NCBI GenBank assembly: GCA_026394935.1
Contig: JAPLZR010000017.1
Coordinates: 1-24,695 of the forward strand
DNA length: 24,695 nt
Source: Candidatus Woesearchaeota archaeon
GTDB taxonomy: Archaea; Nanobdellota; Nanobdellia; Woesearchaeales; ARS49
Direction: 5' to 3'
Position 1 is the first letter of the stretch, and each line of letters begins with the position of its first letter. Below are positions 8,121 through 13,106 of the stretch, in pieces. Under the pieces are notes generated by a model, which saw nothing but the letters and a program-made list of their open reading frames with translations, was not told the origin of the DNA and ran no database searches. Made by a program: the position numbers and the translations under genes.

Positions 8121-8321
8121 ATGGCAGAAGCAAAAAAAGCACCAAAAGGACCACCAAAAAAAGGCGCGTGGAAACTATACGAAAAGAAAGGCGACAAACT
8201 GGAAAGAAAAAACAAAAGCTGCCCAAAATGCGGACAAGGATTCTTCATGGCACAACACGAAGACCGAGTGTACTGCGGCGGATGCGGGTATACAGAATTC
8301 CAGAAGAAAAAACAAGTTTAA
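8121..8321 (+). CDS. rps27ae: Ribosomal protein eS31 (S27ae)
   Basis: The 66-aa zinc-binding small-subunit protein lacks the ubiquitin-like extension of eukaryotes. Zinc ligands are CPKCG at about 34-38 and CGGCG at about 52-56, with GQGFFMAQHEDRVYC between them matching the family. The basic N-terminal 30 residues (KKAPKGPPKKGAWKLYEKKGDK) contact rRNA. It begins 4 bases after the eS24 stop and is the last gene of the Rpo7 operon. A run of six T follows the stop codon. The kae1-bud32 gene often found next in archaea is absent here. Confidence 0.96.
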   Translation: MAEAKKAPKGPPKKGAWKLYEKKGDKLERKNKSCPKCGQGFFMAQHEDRVYCGGCGYTEFQKKKQV

Positions 8322-8330
8322 TTTTTTCTT
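8322..8330 (+). terminator. T-run terminator after eS31
   Basis: Six T residues immediately after the eS31 stop, continuing as a T-rich stretch, fit the U-tract terminators used by archaeal RNA polymerase. There is no associated hairpin. Confidence 0.5.
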
Positions 8331-8482
8331 AAAGTTTATTCTTTTCAAAGCGCAGTCTTATTTCTACAACAGATTAGAAGTTTATTCTCATATTTGCAGC
8401 ACGTTAGAAATTAGACACTCATCACGATGCGCTCTGAAGTCCCTTCTATCGCGCTCGTTCCTCGAACTAATATAATGAAAAG
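8331..8482. other. A/T-rich spacer, no gene seen
   Basis: The 152 bases between the eS31 terminator and the repeat region hold no supported reading frame or RNA gene. The sequence AGTTTATTCT appears twice (near 8335 and 8378), and two short hairpins occur (GAAG/CTTC around 8446 and GTTC/GAAC around 8460). No function can be given to them. The density of small hairpins suggests it may belong to the repeat region that follows. Confidence 0.4.
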
Positions 8483-8507
8483 ACAGTGACGCGGAGGGGC
8501 CAAGGCA
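8483..8507 (+). repeat. 25-bp direct repeat, outer copy
   Basis: A perfect 25-base copy of 8648-8672. It duplicates the 5' end of the candidate structured RNA at 8645-8755 and lies on the far side of structured element A, as a target-site duplication or attachment site would. Confidence 0.9.
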
Positions 8508-8647
8508 GGTCGCCAAACTTTTAGTTAAAAAGTTGCGACAACTTTGTTGTCGAAACTCCCGAAAAGCAAGGCTTTTCGATAGTTTGATCAAAACTACTCA
8601 AGTGCCATCTACAATGGCACGACATACTGACTATGCTTCGCATTAGA
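8508..8647 (+). repeat. Structured repeat element, copy A
   Basis: 140 bases between two 25-bp direct repeats. The core (8514-8644) matches copy B (10984-11112, opposite strand), with 67 consecutive identical bases at 8527-8593. It contains a string of hairpins: AACTTTT/AAAAGTT (about 8516-8533); CGACAAC/GTTGTCG (8536-8542/8546-8552); CGAAAAGC/GCTTTTCG (8560-8567/8571-8578), enclosed by AAACT/AGTTT; GTGCCAT/ATGGCAC (8602-8608/8614-8620); and ATGC/GCAT (8633-8643). The fourth hairpin has a different but fully paired stem in copy B. No protein is encoded. No terminal inverted repeats are seen. Confidence 0.85.
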
Positions 8648-8755
8648 ACAGTGACGCGGAGGGGCCAAGGCATATAGCTACGCGCTCAGCACGAGGCCCG
8701 TATTGCACTGGGAGTTTGCGCACGCATCAACCAGTGCTCATCCATTCACTGTTCT
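8645..8755 (+). ncRNA. Candidate structured RNA, three-way junction, unknown family
   Basis: A 111-base segment is closed by a perfect 10-bp stem (8645-8654 with 8746-8755). Two further stems lie inside: GGGCC/GGCCC (8662-8666/8695-8699) and GCACTGG/CCAGTGC (8705-8711/8731-8737). Together they give a Y-shaped fold of 5S-like size, but the conserved 5S loop C is absent and a clear 5S gene exists at 19499-19606. It also lacks a T-arm, so it is not a tRNA, and no SRP or RNase P signature was recognised. The first 25 bases after position 8647 are duplicated upstream of element A, as happens at tRNA-Thr with element B. That parallel is the main reason to treat it as an RNA gene. The strand is inferred from the parallel. 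Confidence 0.45.
8648..8672 (+). repeat. 25-bp direct repeat, inner copy
   Basis: Identical to 8483-8507. This copy forms the 5' strand of the closing stem and the start of the second stem of the candidate RNA, so it is the copy in its native context. Confidence 0.9.
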
Positions 8756-8802
8756 TTCCTCATATGGATTTCCTCTTAAGAAACAGTAAAACAAATCAAA
8801 GA

Positions 8803-8838
8803 TAAAAAAATAACGTACTTTTAATACGATTGTACGTT
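8803..8838 (-). terminator. Hairpin plus U-run terminator of the 96-aa gene
   Basis: Directly after the stop codon of the minus-strand gene, AACGTAC (8832-8838 read on the minus strand) pairs with GTACGTT (8812-8818) around a 13-base loop. A run of seven T follows on the minus strand (8804-8810). It resembles a bacterial-style intrinsic terminator. Confidence 0.55.
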
Positions 8839-9129
8839 TTAAACCGCTGTACCAACAACATCAGTTCTTGAGTACTGGTCGCTTCTTGAGTAATACTGCT
8901 CGCAACGGTTCTGGCAAGCCGCATCAGTATGAGACATCGCAGTCTGCACACGAAGAAGCTGATTTTGCGTACCCAAAGCACCGCCATACATGCCATACAT
9001 TGTAATGCTGCACATGCAATTGCGCTCCAACACTGTAGCTCCACTTTGCGAATTCAAACTAACAAGCCCTACAAGCCCTATCGCAACAACTGCGAACAGA
9101 ACAACAAGGACAATAGTTTTTTCTTCCAT
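8839..9129 (-). CDS. Small exported/membrane-anchored protein with cysteines
   Basis: The 96-aa protein starts with one hydrophobic segment (residues 5-24, IVLVVLFAVVAIGLVGLVSL) that would act as signal anchor, leaving about 70 residues outside the cell. The exterior part contains a CMC pair at about 38-40 and CQNRCEQYYSRS later. The start is supported by AGAGGTG 6 bases upstream. A TATA-like CTTAAATA is centred about 41 bases before the ATG, giving a short leader. It is divergent from the Cys-rich exported protein at 9237, which shares the same signals, so the two may be coexpressed surface proteins. No known family recognised. Confidence 0.7.
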   Translation of the reverse strand: MEEKTIVLVVLFAVVAIGLVGLVSLNSQSGATVLERNCMCSITMYGMYGGALGTQNQLLRVQTAMSHTDAACQNRCEQYYSRSDQYSRTDVVGTAV

Positions 9130-9236
9130 AACAACACCTCTTTATATTACAGGTTAGCAACGAACTATTTAAGATTTATGCTTGAAAGCTAATTTTATAT
9201 ATTTGTACACGCTACATAAGGAAAAAAGGTGATAAA

Positions 9237-9752
9237 TTGGAATTTGAGCATAAAGCAATCATCGCAATCATAGCCATTTTCTTACTAAGCACAGCAATAC
9301 AAGGAACAATCAGCGGAATGCAAGTAGCACCAGGCAGCACCCGATCCGACTGTATTGACAGCGACGGAGGCATGAACCCGGAAGTCGCAGGATTTGTAGA
9401 CAGAACCCCAGACCGCTGTGCTGACGAAAACACGCTAATAGAACAAACCTGCCAAGGACCACAAAGTTACAGATGCCCTGCAGGCTGCAGAAACGGAGCT
9501 TGCGCAGCACCATTACGCCTTATCAAAAAAGAATATCCTGAATTGAACAAGCAACTAATTCAGATCATGCAGCAAAGACAAAGAGAAGCAGAACAAAGAA
9601 GACAAGAACAGGAAAGAATACGCCAGAACTGCATCAACGGATGCGACAGGGAAACAAACTTATGCAACAACCTGTGCAGCGTCCCACTATTCTATCCAAT
9701 ATGCACCAGAGACTGCAATACTGTAAAGCAAAACTGCATATCGAGATGCTAG
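9237..9752 (+). CDS. Secreted Cys-rich protein with DSDGG domain and twin CX3C motifs
   Basis: The 171-aa protein has a hydrophobic signal/anchor segment at about 7-23. A region of about 60 residues follows with CIDSDGG, GFVDRTPDRC, LIEQTC, CPAGC and GAC in order; this resembles a Cys-rich repeat I associate with surface proteins of DPANN archaea. Then comes a highly charged, probably coiled-coil stretch (about 98-130, QQRQREAEQRRQEQERIRQ). The tail repeats C-x3-C-x6-C-x3-C twice, a pattern suited to two helical hairpins stapled by disulphides. The start is TTG, chosen because AAGGTGAT precedes it and TTTTATAT is centred about 40 bases upstream. Its role is unknown; surface attachment is an inference. 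Confidence 0.75.
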   Translation: MEFEHKAIIAIIAIFLLSTAIQGTISGMQVAPGSTRSDCIDSDGGMNPEVAGFVDRTPDRCADENTLIEQTCQGPQSYRCPAGCRNGACAAPLRLIKKEYPELNKQLIQIMQQRQREAEQRRQEQERIRQNCINGCDRETNLCNNLCSVPLFYPICTRDCNTVKQNCISRC

Positions 9753-9896
9753 TTACTTCATCTTTTTTCTGAATCTGTTCAGCTGTTCATATTCGTCTTT
9801 GGTCGCATTACCGGCTTTGCATTTCTCTTCCAGAATAGCAAGCTCATCACGATAACCTTTTCTCAGCTTTTCAAGATCCTTTTTTGATATGGTCAT
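9753..9896 (-). CDS. 47-aa charged small protein
   Basis: A short frame from ATG at 9896 to TAA at 9753 encodes 47 residues, almost all helical and charged (starting MTISKKDLEKLRKGYRDEL, ending NRFRKKMK), with one Cys. A strong TATA-like sequence (TTTTATAT on the minus strand, 9919-9926) is centred about 26 bases before the ATG. That is the spacing of this genome's leaderless genes and is the main support for calling it. It converges with the Cys-rich protein. No family can be assigned. Confidence 0.6.
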   Translation of the reverse strand: MTISKKDLEKLRKGYRDELAILEEKCKAGNATKDEYEQLNRFRKKMK

Positions 9897-10022
9897 AGTG
9901 CTCTTAAAGACAGCCAATATATAAAAAACTTACGTGTGATTTACGATGGCGCAAGCATTGTAACCTCGGAGTAGTGAAAGACCCAAAGCTTTAAATAATG
10001 CTCTTTTGCCGTTTGATTTACC

Positions 10023-10838
10023 ATGAAACTGATCAGACCTCAACCGCCTTGTGAGGTTATTGACGTGCCCGTGTATAACATTATTCGTCTTGCTCGCAGT
10101 TCAACAGAAAAACTAAATTCTCCCAATGCAATGGAGTTTTCTCGTAAAAGCGGCGGTTTCCTGCAAAGCCTTGGCCACAGTATTGTTGGACTCATTGCTT
10201 TTTACGAAGATGATAAAGCTACTGGACGCGGTTTGGATGGCAGTGCTGACTATCAAAAAACAAGCACCGTTAACATCAAGTATTTTGATGAAATAAGATG
10301 GTATTCTGCATTCACGGAATTGCCAGATGAGAAAGCAAGTTTCGAACTCGCAAAAGCAGGATACGAAGCGCACAGGAGTGATCGTGAGCTTGTAATGCCC
10401 CGCAATGACCCTCTCGTGGCAAAGCTTATCAGATCAGCAATGGAAGCTGGAAGAGTTAGCCCACTATTCAAGACAAAATCTTTAAAATCATCTACGAAAC
10501 AAACTGGGAAGCGCTCAGAATACGGCAGCAATCCAGACATAATTGCTGTTATCGGACATGCTGAAATCACAGAACTCTATGCTTCATACATGCAGAAAAA
10601 AGGAAGAAAAACCGGATTCTTAAACGACCTTACAGAAAGCGAAATAGAGAAGAAAATGAAAGGCAGAGAAGACCAAGCTCTTATCCGACCTGTAGACTTG
10701 GGCGTCGTCTACTTCGACTTCGGCTTCATCTACGCCATCAACAACTTCAGCATCGGCGCCAACGCCAAATTCAACTACGGCGGACTTGCCCGCGGGATAG
10801 TTCCGCTGGAAACAAAGGCAGATGTACATAATTGTTAA
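10023..10838 (+). CDS. Orphan protein of 271 aa, unknown function
   Basis: No family was recognised. There is no signal peptide and no clear membrane helix, apart from a mildly hydrophobic stretch near residues 50-60 (LGHSIVGLIAFY). The middle is Lys/Ser-rich (about 150-170). Residues about 222-255 (VDLGVVYFDFGFIYAINNFS onward) alternate polar and apolar residues like beta-strands. Codon choice is unlike its neighbours: the first half uses CTT, GCT, GTT and CGT freely, while bases about 10684-10780 use almost only C-ending codons. A TATA-like TTTAAATA at 9990-9997 supports the start. It lies in the accessory stretch between two repeat elements, so recent acquisition is plausible. Confidence 0.7.
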   Translation: MKLIRPQPPCEVIDVPVYNIIRLARSSTEKLNSPNAMEFSRKSGGFLQSLGHSIVGLIAFYEDDKATGRGLDGSADYQKTSTVNIKYFDEIRWYSAFTELPDEKASFELAKAGYEAHRSDRELVMPRNDPLVAKLIRSAMEAGRVSPLFKTKSLKSSTKQTGKRSEYGSNPDIIAVIGHAEITELYASYMQKKGRKTGFLNDLTESEIEKKMKGREDQALIRPVDLGVVYFDFGFIYAINNFSIGANAKFNYGGLARGIVPLETKADVHNC

Positions 10839-10873
10839 TACAGAAAAAGAGATGATTACGAACAAAATACTAA

Positions 10874-10958
10874 AGCCCCTGGAGGGAATTGCACCCTCGA
10901 CCTGCGGTTCTTTCTGCAAGATACGAAACCGCCGCTATGGCTACTAAGCTACAAGGGC
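10874..10958 (-). tRNA. tRNA-Thr(CGU) with 12-nt intron
   Basis: Read on the minus strand, all arms pair: a 7-bp acceptor stem GCCCTTG/CAGGGGC, a 3-bp D stem GCT/AGC, anticodon stem GCGGT/ACCGC, and T stem GAGGG/CCCTC with loop TGCAATT. Discriminator U73 is usual for archaeal tRNA-Thr. Standard numbering puts anticodon CGU at 34-36 (10923-10925) and an insertion of 12 bases (10910-10921) at the canonical 37/38 position. TTTC/GAAA with 3-base bulges on either side gives a bulge-helix-bulge-like splice site. CCA is not encoded. The D loop is short and lacks an obvious GG pair. Its first 15 bases plus two upstream bases are repeated at 11117-11133. Confidence 0.93.
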
Positions 10959-10960
10959 AA
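10944..10960 (-). repeat. 17-bp direct repeat, copy within tRNA-Thr 5' end
   Basis: Covers the first 15 bases of tRNA-Thr and two bases upstream. A perfect second copy lies at 11117-11133, on the other side of structured element B. Confidence 0.9.
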
Positions 10961-11116
10961 TTTAACGTGATTGTGAACCAGCCAATGCAAAGCATCTGCT
11001 GTATGTCGTGGGGCTTATGCCCCACCCGAGTATTTTTGATCAAACTATCGAAAAGCCTTGCTTTTCGGGAGTTTCGACAACAAAGTTGTCGCAACTTTTT
11101 TATAAAAGTTTGCTAT
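10961..11116 (-). repeat. Structured repeat element, copy B
   Basis: 156 bases between two 17-bp direct repeats, oriented on the minus strand upstream of tRNA-Thr. The core (10984-11112) matches copy A with 67 identical bases (11034-11100). It keeps the same hairpin series: AACTTTT/AAAAGTT (11093-11099/11104-11110), CGACAAC/GTTGTCG (11075-11091), CGAAAAGC/GCTTTTCG, and ATGC/GCAT (10985-10995). The variable hairpin is GTGGGGC/GCCCCAC (11008-11014/11019-11025). The first hairpin contains a palindromic TTTATAAA (11099-11106), identical to promoter TATA boxes at 19629 and 22220, so this copy might supply transcription toward tRNA-Thr. That role is inferred. Confidence 0.85.
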
Positions 11117-11133
11117 CTAAGCTACAAGGGCAA
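11117..11133 (-). repeat. 17-bp direct repeat, tRNA-Thr 5' fragment
   Basis: A perfect copy of 10944-10960, separated from the real tRNA by element B. It lies 2 bases beyond the stop of the zinc-finger gene, which suggests that gene and the tRNA were adjacent before element B arrived. Confidence 0.9.
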
Positions 11134-11135
11134 AC

Positions 11136-11291
11136 TTAAAGATTCTTCAACAATTCTTCCTTGCTCTGCAATTTCTTCTGGCATTCCCTACAAACAGGAT
11201 GAAGCCCGCCTTTCTTGTCTTTCACATAACTTCCAACTATTTTCTTAAGGAAAGTCTCAGCCAGTGTTTTCTTGCAAATATCACATTTCAT
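11136..11291 (-). CDS. 51-aa zinc-finger protein
   Basis: A short frame from ATG at 11291 to TAA at 11136. The product begins MKCDICKKTLAETFLKKIVG and ends CRECQKKLQSKEELLKNL. Two CxxC knuckles (C3/C6 and C34/C37) form a treble-clef or zinc-ribbon-like site, with a short helix at the C-terminus. Similar tiny CxxC...CxxC proteins are common in archaea, but their function is not established; nucleic-acid or protein binding is likely. The start is backed by TTTAAATA on the minus strand (11314-11321) centred 26.5 bases upstream, so the mRNA is probably leaderless. It is divergent from the membrane-anchored gene at 11367. Confidence 0.8.
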   Translation of the reverse strand: MKCDICKKTLAETFLKKIVGSYVKDKKGGLHPVCRECQKKLQSKEELLKNL

Positions 11292-11366
11292 AGCCAGTCC
11301 CCGATTTACTGCTTATTTAAAGGTTTGTCCACAAATCTTTTAAATCCTTGCCTCCAGCTTCGTTGT

Positions 11367-11918
11367 ATGGACAAAAAAGTATGGATAGGAATGTTTATTG
11401 CGTTCATCATGATATTCAGCGTATTCGGCATAGTAATAGACTCAATAAGACCGGCAAGCAAAATAAAGTACAACGAACACACGTTTGTTGCGAAAAATAA
11501 CCAGTTTTTCACCACAATAAACGGCGCTGAACACGGATTCCTGTTCTTCCCGGCAGACCTTGAATACATAACAATACCAGAAGAAGCCAAGCCAATACTC
11601 GAAATGCCGGTAATCACGGTCACATACGACCCGCAAAGCACAATGGCGCAAAACCTCGCAGAAGCACAATACTACTTTGAAGTCCAACTGCAAAACAAAG
11701 TAGTTGAACGCGCATTAACAAACAACACAGACACAACCCTTCCGCAAAAAACCTGCGCAGACGCAACACCAGCACAACCAATAATTGAATTACAACTGGC
11801 AAACGAGTCAAGCATCACCATCAGCAACAACTGCATCGTCCTAGGAGCGGTTGACGCACCTGACGTATACAAAGAAACCGAGAGGTTCATCTACTTCCTG
11901 CTCGGAGTCATGTCATGA
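11367..11918 (+). CDS. Single-pass exported protein, tandem paralogue 1
   Basis: The 183-aa protein has one N-terminal membrane anchor (residues 4-25, KVWIGMFIAFIMIFSVFGIVID) and an extracellular domain of about 155 residues. The ATG at 11367 is preferred over upstream in-frame starts because it begins directly at the anchor and TTTTAAAT is centred about 26 bases before it. The domain contains VITVTYDPQ, a TCADATPAQPIIELQL segment and a late Cys (NNCIVLG). The same ordered features appear in the next gene, so the two are paralogues. Two Cys are positioned to form a disulphide. No known family recognised. ATGA overlap with the next gene shows one operon. Confidence 0.8.
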   Translation: MDKKVWIGMFIAFIMIFSVFGIVIDSIRPASKIKYNEHTFVAKNNQFFTTINGAEHGFLFFPADLEYITIPEEAKPILEMPVITVTYDPQSTMAQNLAEAQYYFEVQLQNKVVERALTNNTDTTLPQKTCADATPAQPIIELQLANESSITISNNCIVLGAVDAPDVYKETERFIYFLLGVMS

Positions 11919-12532
11919 ATGAAGAAATAACAGAAGAACCAAAAGGACTGAACAAGCCGACATTATATTTTCTGATTATTGGCACCATATTATTTGCGCT
12001 AATCCTGGTTTTTTCCCTCGGACAATGGAAAAAAGAAACACCAAAAGCAAACATTGTGGAATACAATTATTACAAATTTGAAGAAGTAGGCGGACTATGG
12101 CAGACAAACATCCAGCTTGACGACCAACTATTTGAGGCAATATTCCGCTTCAATCCAAAACAAGCTGAAAATGTATCCGTAAAAGGCAATTTCACAGGCT
12201 TCAAAAAATCACCAATCTACATAACATTCGACCCAGATGTCAATAAAAAAGAATTCACATATCTGGCACTAGCAGCATCAGAGCTGACCTTGAATGTTGT
12301 CCGGGCATTAAACTTCACTGTAGAAGCAGCCTGCACGAAAAACGAAACAGACACCTGCATAGACCGGCCAATCATAACCTGCGCAGACAATGCATCAGTC
12401 ATCTATCTTGTCTCAGCCGCTCCAACACAAATAACATTAGACGGAGACTGCATAACATTAAGCGGAGAAGGCATGGAACTCATGAAAAGCGTTGACAGAC
12501 TGCTATTCCAGTGGTACAAGATAATAAGATAA
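11915..12532 (+). CDS. Single-pass exported protein, tandem paralogue 2
   Basis: The 205-aa protein has a cytoplasmic head of about 16 residues, one anchor helix (about 17-37, LYFLIIGTILFALILVFSLG) and an outer domain. It parallels the preceding protein: YITFDPD corresponds to VTYDPQ, ITCADNASVIYLV to TCADATPAQPIIELQL, GDCITLSG to NNCIVLG, and DRLLFQW to ERFIYFL. This copy has an additional CTKNETDTC loop, giving four Cys, and several N-x-S/T sites that could be glycosylated outside the cell. The start overlaps the previous stop by 4 bases. It probably works with its partner as a membrane-anchored pair. Function unknown. Confidence 0.8.
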   Translation: MNEEITEEPKGLNKPTLYFLIIGTILFALILVFSLGQWKKETPKANIVEYNYYKFEEVGGLWQTNIQLDDQLFEAIFRFNPKQAENVSVKGNFTGFKKSPIYITFDPDVNKKEFTYLALAASELTLNVVRALNFTVEAACTKNETDTCIDRPIITCADNASVIYLVSAAPTQITLDGDCITLSGEGMELMKSVDRLLFQWYKIIR

Positions 12533-12535
12533 GTT

Positions 12536-13081
12536 CTAGAAGAACGTCTGGTACAAGCCCTGATAAACCTTCAACCCATCAAACCCGGGAATAGGAAGCA
12601 TGTTGAACACGAACAAGAACAGATTAATCTGCTTGGTAATAAACAAAAACGCGAACGTGCTCTTCTTCATCTTTTTCTGACGCAAAAGAAGCCAGGAAAT
12701 TCCAAACAAGACAAAATTCATCAAAGGACCGCCAAATGCTATAGCGGCGCTGGTTAAAGGAGTGGCTTGGGCAAGACCAGGCGCGATACTGACATAAGCA
12801 GGAATAAAGAAAATAAAATTAGAGTGAAGAAGCCTCAAAACAACACCCAGAATAAGCCAGAAATAAGCAGCATGAAAGTCCGCCTGAAGCCCAAAACCAA
12901 TCGCGAGAAACTTGTGCGCAAGCTCATGAAGAATCAAAGCAGGAGCTGTAACAAGACAAGCAAGCAGGAAAGTATGCCTATCAAAACCAATCGCATGAGT
13001 CTTGAAAACGCCCATAAAGATATAGCCGACTGCCAAAGTCATAACTACAACGTCGAACAGTTCCCGCAAAGTAAATATCAT
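12536..13081 (-). CDS. Site-2 protease family zinc metallopeptidase (M50-like)
   Basis: Intramembrane zinc peptidase. Counting from the ATG at 13081 (181 aa), HELAH at 52-56 is the HExxH zinc site inside a hydrophobic helix. NMLPIPGFDGLKV at 160-172 is the N-P/D-G motif, whose Asp169 provides the third ligand. Between them lies FGGPLMNFVLF, the usual GP..N segment. No PDZ or CBS domain is present, so it is a minimal form. A TTG three codons upstream is open, but the ATG has a TTTAAATA box centred 26.5 bases before it. It converges on the paralogue pair, whose single-pass anchors could in principle be substrates; that is only a positional suggestion. Confidence 0.9.
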   Translation of the reverse strand: MIFTLRELFDVVVMTLAVGYIFMGVFKTHAIGFDRHTFLLACLVTAPALILHELAHKFLAIGFGLQADFHAAYFWLILGVVLRLLHSNFIFFIPAYVSIAPGLAQATPLTSAAIAFGGPLMNFVLFGISWLLLRQKKMKKSTFAFLFITKQINLFLFVFNMLPIPGFDGLKVYQGLYQTFF

Positions 13082-13106
13082 AAGAAACAAAACTGCTGTT
13101 CGCTAT

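Noticed and set aside
8388..8591. 67-aa minus-strand frame in repeat element A
   Set aside because: It follows the hairpin DNA, is out of register with any conserved protein, and its similarity to another frame is explained by the repeat.
8483..8672. CRISPR array
   Set aside because: Only two repeat units are present, separated by a structured 140-base element; no regular spacers and no cas genes.
8645..8755. 5S rRNA or tRNA at the three-way-junction locus
   Set aside because: No loop C sequence, T-loop or acceptor pairing of a tRNA; a convincing 5S gene is at 19499-19606.
10889..11248. 119-aa plus-strand frame across tRNA-Thr, element B and the zinc-finger gene
   Set aside because: It runs antisense through a tRNA and two other features. 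Part of its peptide recurs at 8388-8591 only because the DNA repeat is shared.
11199..11366. N-terminal extension of the exported protein at 11367
   Set aside because: It overlaps the divergent zinc-finger gene and both promoters; the ATG at 11367 has correct TATA spacing and starts directly at the membrane anchor.
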